A stretch of 64,000 bases of DNA, taken from JAOXRU01 sp965247735. GTDB lineage: Bacteria > Bacteroidota > Bacteroidia > Flavobacteriales > Flavobacteriaceae. The stretch covers positions 744,001 through 808,000 of the forward strand of contig CBDFHN010000001.1 of assembly GCA_965247735.1 (NCBI GenBank). The letters run 5' to 3'. Of this stretch, positions 38,246 to 48,340 are shown in pieces. The notes beneath the pieces were generated by a model, which made no database searches, was not told where the DNA came from, and was given only the letters and a program-made list of their open reading frames with translations. How positions within the stretch are numbered: the stretch's first letter is position 1; the number at the start of each line of letters is the position of its first letter. The position numbers and the translations under genes were made by a program.

Positions 38246-41014
38246 TTATCCAAGATATTCCAATAGCTTTTTAACTTCTTTTTTTACAGTACTTTTGTCC
38301 TTCATATTTTTTAAATTTGTTTGAATAATATCAGGAATTGTAGCTTTCGTATAATTTAGTGCTTCAAAATAATGATGTAATATGTTTTTGAAACTTTTGG
38401 GTAAATCCTCAGTATTTATCGTCAGTAAAATTGCTTCAATAGTTTTATGTAATACATCCACATACACACCTCCCATAAGCAGTAATTGATCAAATTGCTC
38501 TGCTACTCTTTTTATAGGAATGGGGTGATGTTCATTGCTAATCATTTTTGCAATAGCATTCGTAAACAACTCTATATTAAGATATCTTTTTTCTATGAGT
38601 AAAAGTAGCCAATCTAATGCTGCATTTCTAAGTGGTGTTTTGCCACAAAAAATACTAAGGCATAAAAATAAATTACCAGCTTTTCCTAATGGAACAGGAT
38701 TCTTGGTACTCTGTATAAGTATTTCCATAATGGATTTACCTTTATCTGCTTCTACATCAGTTAACCATTGGTAGTTTTTTTGAATAAAAGATAGATATAA
38801 GGGTTCCAATTGATAGATATCCCTATAAAACCAGTGAGCAACATCTGCAATGATAAACTCATAATTTATTAAATGATATGCAAAATGACTTTGTTTAAAA
38901 TTGTCTGGTTCTTCATCTTTTAGGTCAAAATCGATGTTTACTCTAGCCCAACTATAACTATCTGAGTATTTCCTATCTATTTTCCATGACCACCCTGAAG
39001 TAGAATTCCACCATTCTTTTTTATGAAAATTTAAAATTGTTGCATCGATACCTATTTGAGGGTTTTTTAAAACAAAGGCTGTATGCCAAAGTCCTTCTCT
39101 TTTTTTGATGTTTTTAGAATTAAAAACTACATTTTCAGCTAATAAATAGTTGGCAATAGCCCTGTATTCGGATTGATACTCGGAGGATACTTTATATGTA
39201 GTCCATCTATTGAGTCTGCATAGTGCTAAGTTAAAATCTGCTTCATTAATGGATTCTTTTTTAGATTCATATTGGTTTAATCTTTCAAAAAATACGAAAG
39301 GATGTATGGAGCCATCTATTTGAGTTGGTGTACTCAACAAACAAATGTTTTTACGATCTGCTATACTGCTTGCTATGTGTTCTATTCTTGTAAATAAATG
39401 ATAAAATGTAAGCCATCTGTTAGCGGTATAACCATAAGTATTATCCTCTGTTTTTTGAGTTCTCCAATATGTTATAGCATCTTCAATTCCAATTTGTTTA
39501 GGATCTAGCCAAAGGCAAATTAATTTTGCTGCCATAAGTTGATGTATTCCTACTCTTGAAGTGATTTCGATATATTGGTTATTTGCAATTTTATGAGCTG
39601 CTTTTAATGCTGCTTGCAATACATTGTAATGGGTGTCTTTTATAGTATAAAAACGTAAAATTGCTTCTAAAAACAATTCGTAATCCAATGCGTCTTTACT
39701 TTTTATCACTTTTGAACATAAAAAAATGAAATCATCTTCATTCTCAATATAATTGACTTTTTCAGTATCCAAACAGCTTGCAGGGATGTAACTTGTTTCC
39801 TTATATACTTGAAAAACTGTTTCTGGTTCGGGTGTTTCTTCAGCAAGAAGAAAATGCAAAGCTGTTTTGACTTCGCTATGCATGATGTCTAAAAATGGGA
39901 GCAAGGCTTCACTTACGGCTTTATTTGACTCTTTTAGTAAAGCAAAACATTTTACGGCTTCTAGTTGCACACTATTTTCTTCTTGTAAAAAGATAGGAGC
40001 CAGTTGAATACACGCTTTTTCCCTTAAGGATATCGCTGTTTTCAACTTTTTTAATAGTATGGTCAATGCTGTTTTTAAACCTCCAGTAAGTTTTTTTCGG
40101 TACACAATTCCATTTAAAGAATCTATATAAAATTCCCAATTAAAACTTTTGTGATTAGAAATTTTCTTTAGTTGCTGAATTCCAAAATTGACCAATAGAT
40201 TTCTGTCATTATGCAATAAGGCTATCAATTGATTTTGAAATTTTATATTTTCTTCTAGACTAAAATCTAGTGCAGCATACACATTTTTTGACCAAGCATG
40301 AGTTGTTTGTTTTAAAGTAGGATTATTAAAAGCATCAAATATTTTTTGCTGAATAGTTTCTTTAGGTATTTTACCGTTTTTAACCAATCTAATAATAATA
40401 GCGCCAATATTAAAATCTCGGTCTATATAAAAAGCACCATCTACACCTAGTTCCATTTCAAAAACTCCCAATAGTATATCTAAAGTAAATGCATCTTGAG
40501 GGAAAAAAGCATCAAACTTTTTTAAAGCATCTTTTGAAAGTTCTTTCGAAAACCTAGTGGAATGCCATACATTAAAACGAACTAGACAGGCTACAAAAAT
40601 TTGTCTATCGAATGGTACTTTTTTTCTTTCATATAACTCTTTTATTATCAGATAAGGAATTCTAGTCAGAAAACTTTCTGGACTAGAAATGTTGCTTTTT
40701 ATTTCTTTATATCTTTCATCTGGTTTTTCCAGATTATGATAAATTAATAATTCCTTTATTTCTTCTTCATTTAAATTGGAAAGATCCAAATCTATTTCTT
40801 TTAAATCAGTAGCATAACTAGATATGTATTGAGTTAAGCGTAGTATTTTTTTTTGAACAATTGAAAGTGAATAGTTGTCTAAATCTTTATATTTTTTTAA
40901 GTATTCTGAAAATGCCTTTTTATCCTCCCAATACATGTCATCAATCCATCTGGAGATTCCTGTAATATCTTTGGCTTTTAATTTTTGTTCAAACTCAGCT
41001 ATTATAGTACTCAT
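38246..41014 (-). CDS. Large helical-repeat protein, DUF6493-like
   Basis: 922 residues, no signal peptide. Leucine-rich helical pairs run through much of it (for example LREKACIQLAPIFLQEENSV, QLEAVKCFALLKESNKAVSE), giving a HEAT-like solenoid. The arrangement beside a SWIM zinc-finger protein and its length fit the DUF6493 family, but this is from memory of family context rather than a specific motif. Its start overlaps the SWIM gene stop by four bases (ATGA), so translation is coupled. Role unknown. Confidence 0.55.
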   Translation of the reverse strand: MSTIIAEFEQKLKAKDITGISRWIDDMYWEDKKAFSEYLKKYKDLDNYSLSIVQKKILRLTQYISSYATDLKEIDLDLSNLNEEEIKELLIYHNLEKPDERYKEIKSNISSPESFLTRIPYLIIKELYERKKVPFDRQIFVACLVRFNVWHSTRFSKELSKDALKKFDAFFPQDAFTLDILLGVFEMELGVDGAFYIDRDFNIGAIIIRLVKNGKIPKETIQQKIFDAFNNPTLKQTTHAWSKNVYAALDFSLEENIKFQNQLIALLHNDRNLLVNFGIQQLKKISNHKSFNWEFYIDSLNGIVYRKKLTGGLKTALTILLKKLKTAISLREKACIQLAPIFLQEENSVQLEAVKCFALLKESNKAVSEALLPFLDIMHSEVKTALHFLLAEETPEPETVFQVYKETSYIPASCLDTEKVNYIENEDDFIFLCSKVIKSKDALDYELFLEAILRFYTIKDTHYNVLQAALKAAHKIANNQYIEITSRVGIHQLMAAKLICLWLDPKQIGIEDAITYWRTQKTEDNTYGYTANRWLTFYHLFTRIEHIASSIADRKNICLLSTPTQIDGSIHPFVFFERLNQYESKKESINEADFNLALCRLNRWTTYKVSSEYQSEYRAIANYLLAENVVFNSKNIKKREGLWHTAFVLKNPQIGIDATILNFHKKEWWNSTSGWSWKIDRKYSDSYSWARVNIDFDLKDEEPDNFKQSHFAYHLINYEFIIADVAHWFYRDIYQLEPLYLSFIQKNYQWLTDVEADKGKSIMEILIQSTKNPVPLGKAGNLFLCLSIFCGKTPLRNAALDWLLLLIEKRYLNIELFTNAIAKMISNEHHPIPIKRVAEQFDQLLLMGGVYVDVLHKTIEAILLTINTEDLPKSFKNILHHYFEALNYTKATIPDIIQTNLKNMKDKSTVKKEVKKLLEYLG

Positions 41015-42378
41015 AATTCAAATTCTGTTATTAATTCTTGTAGTTCTTTGTCTGTATTGTTTGCTAAAATTTTGGCAACTAAAATGTGCTTACAATCACC
41101 TCTGTTATTTTGATGGGTTGCATACCAAGTGCATGTACAGCGGGCTTGTTTTTTTGAGACTATGGTTTTATGATAAACACCGCTTCCTTTTATTTGTAAT
41201 TCTGTAGCATGTTCTGTGTTCGATATCCACTTGTAGTCTTCATTTTTAATGATTTTTAAGGCATTTTTGTATCTAGGATTTAAACATTCTATCCTACTCA
41301 TTTTAAACGGAAGTTTACGATAATAATAAAGATTCTCTTCTAGGTCATAACCTAACAATCCAATGGAAGAAAGTCTGGTTGCTACATTTTTAAAATCTGT
41401 AGGGGACAGGTCTTTTAGTAAGTTGTCTCTTAAGCTAAACTCTTGATTAATTTTAGCATAGGTATTCAATTTTTGAATCCAATGCTCTGGAATATTATCT
41501 ATTAGATTTTCCAAACTATTGCCTTCACCAGAAAACCCTCTCCAGAAACTTCTGGAAAGCATAAGTGTAAAACGTATATTATCCATTTGAAATTGGAAGG
41601 CTGTAGCGTTTTCGGAATCTAAATTGTAAATGCTTAACGAAGTGGCCAAGTTTAAGATGCTGTCTACTAATTTTAATCTATGAATAGCACCAATACAAAT
41701 ACTATTTGGAGTTCTAATTGGGGAAAGCACAGGTTTTCTGGCTCTAATGCTTAAAAAATAATCGTTTGTTATACTGCCACTTGGGATGTTCCTAAAGAGT
41801 AATTGTATTTGCAATTTATCTAGGACCATTACTTTTTTCATTTCTGAAGCTAGAAGCTGAACTGTGGTCATTCCTTTAATCCATCTTAAAGGCAGCGATA
41901 CTTTTTTTTCAACAATATTTTTATTGTTTTTTTGTAATACAACTTCTTTTTTACCCACAGAAAAAAACACATTTTCATCCTTTTTTATTTGACTTAATGC
42001 CGCTATCATTTCGGTATTAAAATCTACATTTGTGGTTCCTTGTTGAAGAAACTCACCATCCAGTGCCTTGGGTAAAAGATCCATTTTGGCATATACGCTG
42101 CAACAAGAAGAAAAAGCTTCCAATCTTAGCTTATTGGCTCCCGCAGTAATTACAGGATCTCTTAAAGCACTACCTATGGGCATAAAATTGGCAGCTACCA
42201 CTTTAGAAAGCGTTAAAAAACACCTTGCTGTTGTGTATGGGCTTTTAAGTTTTCCCCAGAAAAAACAAGGCATTTCAGTTTCATTAAATTCTTCATTAAA
42301 ATGAGCTAGAAATAAGCTGCTTTTATCTTGCTGTTTTTCTAGTGTAGAAGTTTCTGTGTATTTGTAAATAACATCCAT
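41011..42378 (-). CDS. SWIM zinc-finger protein
   Basis: 455 residues. The SWIM motif CxCx(n)CxH is seen near the C-terminus as ARCTCTWYATHQNNRGDCKH. The rest of the protein has no known catalytic motif (PCFFWGKLKSPYTTARCFLT near the start is typical of the group that accompanies large helical-repeat proteins). SWIM domains bind DNA or proteins. It overlaps the downstream DUF6493-like gene and follows the 259-residue gene by three bases, so all three are one transcript. Confidence 0.82.
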   Translation of the reverse strand: MDVIYKYTETSTLEKQQDKSSLFLAHFNEEFNETEMPCFFWGKLKSPYTTARCFLTLSKVVAANFMPIGSALRDPVITAGANKLRLEAFSSCCSVYAKMDLLPKALDGEFLQQGTTNVDFNTEMIAALSQIKKDENVFFSVGKKEVVLQKNNKNIVEKKVSLPLRWIKGMTTVQLLASEMKKVMVLDKLQIQLLFRNIPSGSITNDYFLSIRARKPVLSPIRTPNSICIGAIHRLKLVDSILNLATSLSIYNLDSENATAFQFQMDNIRFTLMLSRSFWRGFSGEGNSLENLIDNIPEHWIQKLNTYAKINQEFSLRDNLLKDLSPTDFKNVATRLSSIGLLGYDLEENLYYYRKLPFKMSRIECLNPRYKNALKIIKNEDYKWISNTEHATELQIKGSGVYHKTIVSKKQARCTCTWYATHQNNRGDCKHILVAKILANNTDKELQELITEFEL

Positions 42379-42381
42379 AAT

Positions 42382-43161
42382 TTAAAGAATACTTATTAAG
42401 CTGAGTTCAAAAATGGTTTTTCGATCTTCTTTGGGTAAATAATCATTTAAACTATCAACAATTAACAATTTATCTTTGCTTAAACGAATTTCGCCAAGGC
42501 AAAGTCGATAGCATAAATAACTCGGTTTTTCACGTTTTATTTCTGTTCTGTATATTTCTTTATTCTTTTTGAGTACGATGAGTTGTGCCGAAAAATAGTT
42601 GCAATTCTGTACACAGTACAATCGGCTGCTAATTCCTATTTCTTTAAATGCTTTTCTTCTATGATACCATGCACTAATAAAGTTATTCTTTTTAAAAGCC
42701 ATCAATTCTTTCTTTAGATAGTTAATTGGCAGGTCTACCTTCATTGATTCGCCATATTTTAAAGCGCCCATTATCATATCGAATAAAAAAATATTGAATT
42801 CATTGATATTCAAAACAGGGTTGATTGGAGTATTTAATTGCAAGGGGTAAAGGTTTGGTTCAGTATATAATTCAGAATATTTTTTAATATCAAAAGGAAT
42901 ACTAATCTCTAAAGCTTCATGACTGCTTTTTATTTGATAAGATTGTGATGGTTTTATTAGTAGTGTTTTAAAGGAACCTTCGTATTTTAATCTTCTTAAT
43001 TTAAGCTCTAGATGTCTTGAGAAAAAATCCGTCTGAAAATCAAAATCACTTGAAAAATTGGTTTGAAATCGACTCCTTACAATTTTCTCCAACTTTTGAT
43101 GTATCATCTCGCTTGGGAAATCTTCTTTATTGACATGAAAGTAAAAATTTCTTAATTTCAT
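42382..43161 (-). CDS. Hypothetical protein upstream of the SWIM gene
   Basis: 259 residues, basic, no signal peptide or membrane helix. Features include a pair of cysteines in LYCVQNCNYFSAQ and a basic helix WYHRRKAFKEIG. No family was recognised. The three-base gap to the SWIM gene makes co-translation likely. Confidence 0.65.
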   Translation of the reverse strand: MKLRNFYFHVNKEDFPSEMIHQKLEKIVRSRFQTNFSSDFDFQTDFFSRHLELKLRRLKYEGSFKTLLIKPSQSYQIKSSHEALEISIPFDIKKYSELYTEPNLYPLQLNTPINPVLNINEFNIFLFDMIMGALKYGESMKVDLPINYLKKELMAFKKNNFISAWYHRRKAFKEIGISSRLYCVQNCNYFSAQLIVLKKNKEIYRTEIKREKPSYLCYRLCLGEIRLSKDKLLIVDSLNDYLPKEDRKTIFELSLISIL

Positions 43162-43230
43162 AAATGCTTAATATTTAGGGTCATTTCTATTCAGAATATG
43201 TACTAGAAACCCAAAACTGATATTTAATTT

Positions 43231-44085
43231 TTAATTAGTTACAACTGCTTTGCTTATTAATTCCTCAAGATTGTATTCCTTTAAAAGTTCCTTTTTTAAT
43301 AATTTGGTATCGTTTTTATAAATCAACATAGAGCTATTGTATGTTATGACTAATCTTCCATAATTGTCAAAATCTGCCCAGAGACAGTTGTTTTGCGAAG
43401 TTGATAATGGAATTTCTGCATTTGATTTGTGGATGATAAGCACATAGCTATACATATCGTATGAACCTTGAGTTTTTCCATCCTTTACTTTTAAAAAAGT
43501 ATTATATGCTAATGTTCTTTTAAGGGTGATTTTTCCATTAGTTTTTATCCAAAATTTGGGAATGGAATATTTATCTCCAAGTTTTTCATTAATTTGATAC
43601 TCCATAAGTTTCCAGTTTTTCCCAGAAGCCCAACCATTATCTTCAATTCTTCCATTATAGGTTATTTTGTATTGATCAAAACGCTTTTCTTTTGAAAGAT
43701 CAAATTCAGGATACATTCCACTGTCAATAAAGATTGTTTTATTATCAATAAACCTTCCGCCTCCTCCCCAAGTATCATTATGTTTAAATAAGATGTTTGC
43801 TTTTAATAGGGGAGGTTTACAAATCGCTGTCCAACAGTAAAGTTTTTCTTTATATTCTTTTTGAGACTGTCCCATTGCAAAATATAAAAAATACTTACCA
43901 TCAGCTGATAGATCACATCGGTTTGGATAAAATTTTCCGTAAAATCTAGAACCTAAAATGAGTTTTTCATTTTCTCTGTCATATTTAAAATACAGCAGAT
44001 AAGAAACTTTAGTTGTTCTCCGATAAAGTAAAACTATGATGTTTTCTTTTTCAGCAATGTATCCTCTAATTTTTGGGGTATTCAT
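43231..44085 (-). CDS. Hypothetical beta-rich protein
   Basis: 284 residues with alternating hydrophobic strands and repeated aromatic/aspartate turns (NRCDLSADGKYFLYFAMG, NTWGGGG-like DTWGGGGRFIDNKTIF), suggesting a beta-propeller-like fold. No catalytic motif. It lies between the WGR-ligase gene and the 259-residue gene on the same strand, with gaps of 173 and 69 bases. Confidence 0.6.
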   Translation of the reverse strand: MNTPKIRGYIAEKENIIVLLYRRTTKVSYLLYFKYDRENEKLILGSRFYGKFYPNRCDLSADGKYFLYFAMGQSQKEYKEKLYCWTAICKPPLLKANILFKHNDTWGGGGRFIDNKTIFIDSGMYPEFDLSKEKRFDQYKITYNGRIEDNGWASGKNWKLMEYQINEKLGDKYSIPKFWIKTNGKITLKRTLAYNTFLKVKDGKTQGSYDMYSYVLIIHKSNAEIPLSTSQNNCLWADFDNYGRLVITYNSSMLIYKNDTKLLKKELLKEYNLEELISKAVVTN

Positions 44086-44258
44086 TCTTGAATTTTACCT
44101 AAAGTGTATATAAACAGAGCTATTCTACTTATATAACTAAATTATGCAAAATGATAATAATACAAAAATGCGATTGATGAGTGTAGGTAAAGGTTTGATA
44201 ACTGATGTGAATTAGAGGTTTTATCCACATCTTGTCTAAATTAAATACAGCGATTATT

Positions 44259-45308
44259 CTATTTGATGCTACTTTTATATTTCAACTGTTTTATGCTACA
44301 CTCTTTTGGTGAAATATCTGTCCGTATCATCAAATAGGTTGGTTGGTATAGGCTACCTCCTTTGTAAGCATACAAATAGCGCACTTCTATACAATCGTTT
44401 AGTTTTGGAATTTCTTTGTTTACAGGGATTGTTACATTTCCAATAGCTATTTCTTTTCCATTTTCATATACTGATATAGCAACACTTCGCTTATCGTTTT
44501 GTTTGGATACTAAGACTGAGGCTGTTTCATAAAATTTAAATTTTAATTGATTACCACCACTATTTGGCCTTCCAGAAGTATATGTTGTGGTATGGTCTTT
44601 TAGGACAATTCCTTCAGCATTGCAGTTTTGTAATTTTTCAAATAATGCCTTTTTTTCGACTGTTGTTTTTGCAGTTGGTACATATCTTATTGCTGAACCA
44701 AATGTTAGGTTATCTAACGCTGCTATTCTAGAGGCATAAGATTGCCCGCGTAAATCACGATCATCAATACTTAAAATATCAAATACGTAAAACACATCGT
44801 CTATGACTTCGCCATCTATTAAAAAAGGTTTATTGGCTGCTTTTGCGCTGTCCAAAACTGTTTTTGGGGCTCCAACAGATAATCCACGTCTATTAATAGC
44901 AATTAAATCAGTTGTGTTTTGAAGCAATAGGCGTTTACCATCCATTTTTTCTTGTGCCCACCAATCATCAGTTTTTAGCAACTTTTGCAAGCCTGAGCTA
45001 TCGATAGGGTTTAATAGTTGGCAATGGATGCCTGTGTTTCTCTGATTATTATCGTGTGTGTATTCTGTGGTGTTTTCAGAAGGTAAATAGCCTTTGGCCA
45101 TTTTATCGTTTACCAATTTGTTAAATATTTTTTTTGCCTTTTCAAAGGGAACCGCTTGTTGTGTTTTAGTTCCAGTTTTTAACGTATTTCCTCTTCTTCC
45201 ATAAGCGAAATTTACAATATAATTATCGTTATCCTTTTCTAGTGATGCTTGATAGATTTTATCACTGGCACCTTGTTTAAAGTATAATGTTACTTGCTCT
45301 GTTTTCAT
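44259..45308 (-). CDS. WGR domain fused to ATP-dependent DNA ligase-type nucleotidyltransferase
   Basis: 349 residues. Residues 1-80 are a WGR domain (KIYQASLEKDNDNYIVNFAY, GRRGNTLKTGTKTQ), a nucleic-acid-binding module known from PARP proteins. Residues about 110-330 carry the nucleotidyltransferase motifs of ATP-dependent DNA ligases: motif I EKMDGKR with the candidate AMP-lysine, motif III LIDGEVIDDVFYVFD, motif IV EGIVLKD, motif V LKFKFY, and a C-terminal OB-like stretch. It could seal nicks or adenylylate another substrate. It is the first gene of the minus-strand cluster. Confidence 0.8.
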   Translation of the reverse strand: MKTEQVTLYFKQGASDKIYQASLEKDNDNYIVNFAYGRRGNTLKTGTKTQQAVPFEKAKKIFNKLVNDKMAKGYLPSENTTEYTHDNNQRNTGIHCQLLNPIDSSGLQKLLKTDDWWAQEKMDGKRLLLQNTTDLIAINRRGLSVGAPKTVLDSAKAANKPFLIDGEVIDDVFYVFDILSIDDRDLRGQSYASRIAALDNLTFGSAIRYVPTAKTTVEKKALFEKLQNCNAEGIVLKDHTTTYTSGRPNSGGNQLKFKFYETASVLVSKQNDKRSVAISVYENGKEIAIGNVTIPVNKEIPKLNDCIEVRYLYAYKGGSLYQPTYLMIRTDISPKECSIKQLKYKSSIK

Positions 45309-45668
45309 ATAGTTTTTTGGGACTAATTCAATTTGAATATTTATAATGGATTATTCAAATATAGGGCTTTAAGTATTTATCTGTTTATAGTTGTTTTTTA
45401 TTTTCTTGAAAAACGACTGCTTTTTTACTGTGGTACATGATAAGATTATTATTACTCAGATTTCATACAATTTTGTAATCCATGTTTTTAATCAACATTG
45501 TTTCCATTAACTATATTTCTCCGAATATTAGTTTTTTGTTTTCTAAAATTAGATTGCGTATTTCTTTTAGCATAAAAACGTATGATTTTTTTGTAACCGT
45601 TATACTTTTCCATTTTACTATTCGAATAGAATCAGTACTCGATTAATACTTTATTATGTACTGACCTT
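45309..45668 (-). promoter_or_regulatory. Spacer with -7 box for the WGR-ligase gene
   Basis: On the minus strand TATATTTG (plus-strand bases 45356-45363) fits the Bacteroidetes -7 box and lies about 48 bases before the ATG at 45308. The rest of the 360-base spacer holds no gene. Confidence 0.45.
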
Positions 45669-47324
45669 TTAATTCAAAAGTGCGGGAAGAACATACTTTT
45701 TAAATATTTTTCGTGATTGATTACTTTTTCTATTCCTATAGTTTCCTGCTGTGATAACTACTACAGACTCGATTGCTGGAACTATAAAAATAAATTGCCC
45801 ACCTGCTCCTCTGGCTTCGATAGATTCAAAAGTCTTCCCGTCAACGATATAGGTGTCATGCCACCAGAAATAGCCGTATTCATTTTTATCTCTTACATCT
45901 TGCAATTGTACGTGTTTCTTGAAGGATTCTTTAATCCAACTTTCTGAAATAATTCGTTTCCCATTCCATACACCTCCATTTAGATAGAGTTGTCCAAACT
46001 TCAGCATATCTCTAGGGGTTAAATGCAAACCGCCTCCAAAATAGGGTATTATTCCTGTGTCATCAGTATTCATGATATAATTTGTAATTCCCAAAGGAGC
46101 AAAAAGCTTATCGTTCATATAAAATTCCAAAGGAATGTTTAATCGCTCATTTAAACTAATACCAAGTAAAAATGGATTTGCGGAACCATAGTCGGTATAG
46201 GTCCCTGGTTCATGTATTATAGGTGCTTCTAGGACGGTTTTAATCCAATTATCATCCGATTTTTCTTGATAGTACCCTTCATATGCTTTGTTATTAACAT
46301 CTAATCCAGAACTCATTGTCAATAAATCCTTGATTGTTATTTTAGATTTTAGAGAATCCTTTGTGTACTGATACTTTTGAGGTATAAAATCATATAGTTT
46401 TTCATCAACACTTTTAATAATGTTGTCATCAATAGCTATACCAATGATGGCGGATGATATGCTTTTTGAGGCAGAACGCGTATCGTGGGGTGTATTAGCA
46501 TTAAAACCCGCAAAGTATTTTTCATAAATAATTTTACCTTTTTTTGCTACAAGAATACTCTCCATTCCTTCTAGACTATCATTAAGAATGCCTTTTTCCA
46601 TTTGTGGTAGCATCAACCGATTTTTTGATGATTCCCAATTATCGTTTATTTGAGAATTTTCTTCTGCAGAAACAACAGTATGCTTTTTAGGGCTTTTAAT
46701 TTTTTTAAATGTTGTTTTTGTAATATAATTTCCAGCTAGACTAATATTTAATACAATTTTAGAAGTATTCAATAGTCCTTCAAATTTGAGACCTGTTTTA
46801 TAATCTTTAAACGAGATTTTGTTTTTTTCGTACTTAAAATCACTTACCCAAAAGGTTCCGAGCATAGGATACACAGTATGGCCATCATCATTTACTTCTT
46901 TCATTGATAATTTTAAATCATTTGGTTTTAAATGATGATATCCCGATAAGTTCCAATTTCCAACATAAAATTCCCCTCTTTTGTATAGCTTTATTGGATA
47001 ATAATCTCTTTTTAATCCCATAAACCCAGTTATTATCGACTTATCCTGATTAACTACCCCATTAAATTTAAGGTTGTCATTTAACACAAGATTAATTTTG
47101 TTTTTGAATTTGAACTTGTTAGTTATGATGTCTTTGTTTTTTGAAAGTTTGAAAATTGCATTTTCTTTTTTCAATTCAATGGTCATTTCTAAGTTGAGAT
47201 CATCAACATTTGTCAGATTCCCTTTCCATTCTCCTATATAGTCATCTATGCTTATCTGTTGGGCACAACTAGAAAAAGAAGATAGTAGAAAAAGGAACAA
47301 CAAAAGGGCTACATTTTTAAACAT
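45669..47324 (-). CDS. Beta-lactamase-family serine hydrolase with N-terminal beta domain
   Basis: 551 residues. The leader ends in SSFSSCAQQ, a lipobox. Residues 20-210 are beta-rich and of unknown type. Residues about 240-540 are a serine hydrolase of the beta-lactamase/esterase type: SASK (SxxK) in HDTRSASKSISS, a YGS motif in TYTDYGSANPF, and a late RGAGGQFIF. The substrate is probably a peptide or ester outside the cytoplasm. It is unrelated in sequence to the split hydrolase at 6761. Confidence 0.83.
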   Translation of the reverse strand: MFKNVALLLFLFLLSSFSSCAQQISIDDYIGEWKGNLTNVDDLNLEMTIELKKENAIFKLSKNKDIITNKFKFKNKINLVLNDNLKFNGVVNQDKSIITGFMGLKRDYYPIKLYKRGEFYVGNWNLSGYHHLKPNDLKLSMKEVNDDGHTVYPMLGTFWVSDFKYEKNKISFKDYKTGLKFEGLLNTSKIVLNISLAGNYITKTTFKKIKSPKKHTVVSAEENSQINDNWESSKNRLMLPQMEKGILNDSLEGMESILVAKKGKIIYEKYFAGFNANTPHDTRSASKSISSAIIGIAIDDNIIKSVDEKLYDFIPQKYQYTKDSLKSKITIKDLLTMSSGLDVNNKAYEGYYQEKSDDNWIKTVLEAPIIHEPGTYTDYGSANPFLLGISLNERLNIPLEFYMNDKLFAPLGITNYIMNTDDTGIIPYFGGGLHLTPRDMLKFGQLYLNGGVWNGKRIISESWIKESFKKHVQLQDVRDKNEYGYFWWHDTYIVDGKTFESIEARGAGGQFIFIVPAIESVVVITAGNYRNRKSNQSRKIFKKYVLPALLN

Positions 47325-47393
47325 AGTTTAGGTTTTGATTGAGTTCAAAATTAACATAACAATGTTATTAAAAATTGTATCAGATTAACATTG

Positions 47394-48203
47394 CTATTTT
47401 TTGTTTAATTCTTTTCTATACAAACTGGGATTCATATTAAAATAAGAATTAAAAACACGATTAAAATGACTTTGATCTGAAAAACCTGCTTGATATGCAA
47501 TTTTAGTCAACGAGTTATTCGGGTCAAGTAGTAAAGGAATAGCTTTTTTTAATTTATGTTGCCTTACATACTCTCCAAGACTTGTAGAGAGGTATTTTGG
47601 GGCTGCCCTTGAGATATGAACAGGATGTATTCCAAGTTGATCTGAAAGGTATTGTAAGCTAAGATTTGAATTATCGAAATGTAGAAGTTCCTTTAGATCA
47701 TTTACCCAGTTTGGAATATTTTTGATATTGGTTTCTATTACCCCTCCTAATACTTCACAAATTTGTAATAATAGAACTTCTACGGTGACCTTAGTGTATT
47801 GATCTGATTGTTTGAATTCATAATACAACTTTGCGAAAAGAAAATGTATTTGAGGATTTTGAATTAACAGATTACCTTCAAGTAAATCTAAATTTATTTT
47901 ATTATTATCTAACCATTTTTTCTGAAATTCTAAATGAAAACCATTAGCTTTTTTGGAATGTTTAGAACCATAATGAGTTTCTTGCCAATTATTAAACATT
48001 AAACTTCCTGATGGGCACAAGGTCTTTATTTTTTTATTGCAATCCATCATATCACCATTTAAAATAAACCAAAAATAAGGGTTCTCGTGATAGTGCCAAT
48101 CTGTTCTATCTTCTATATAGTCGTATTGGGATAGAAGAATTCCACCAAATGATTTTTCGGAATTTTTTGTTCCATAATATTGTCCTTTTGTTAATGTTTT
48201 CAT
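47394..48203 (-). CDS. AraC-family regulator with cupin-like N-terminus
   Basis: 269 residues. The N-terminal 130 residues are cupin-like (DWHYHENPYFWFILNGDMMD). The C-terminal helix-turn-helix pair is LSLQYLSDQLGIHPVHISRA and LTKIAYQAGFSDQSHFNRVF. It lies between the serine hydrolase and the left end of the cassette array; the 69-base gap suggests it may control the hydrolase. Confidence 0.87.
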   Translation of the reverse strand: MKTLTKGQYYGTKNSEKSFGGILLSQYDYIEDRTDWHYHENPYFWFILNGDMMDCNKKIKTLCPSGSLMFNNWQETHYGSKHSKKANGFHLEFQKKWLDNNKINLDLLEGNLLIQNPQIHFLFAKLYYEFKQSDQYTKVTVEVLLLQICEVLGGVIETNIKNIPNWVNDLKELLHFDNSNLSLQYLSDQLGIHPVHISRAAPKYLSTSLGEYVRQHKLKKAIPLLLDPNNSLTKIAYQAGFSDQSHFNRVFNSYFNMNPSLYRKELNKK

Positions 48204-48217
48204 TTTAAGTGGCTTGG

Positions 48218-48340
48218 TATAATGGTTTTATGTATGAGTAGTAGCGGAAGGATAATCTGTTTTTCGAAACGTAAATTACAATATAATAAATAATAATGAC
48301 TTGAATTAATACTCAAGCCGTTACTACTCATGCACATTGT
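48218..48340. other. Degenerate attC-like palindrome at the left edge of the cassette array (site 0)
   Basis: Two arms pair over about 18 bases: ATGTATGAGTAGTAGCGG at 48230-48247 and CCGTTACTACTCATGCACAT ending at 48338. The right arm ends in TTGT and is followed immediately by a group II intron, as at the other occupied sites. The left core box has decayed (no AAC), so this looks like an old site. Confidence 0.55.

Noticed and set aside
47330..47393. Possible further attC-like site left of the AraC gene (repeated AACATTG/CAATGTT)
   Set aside because: Short AT-rich inverted repeats are present, but no core box matches the other end of the AraC gene.
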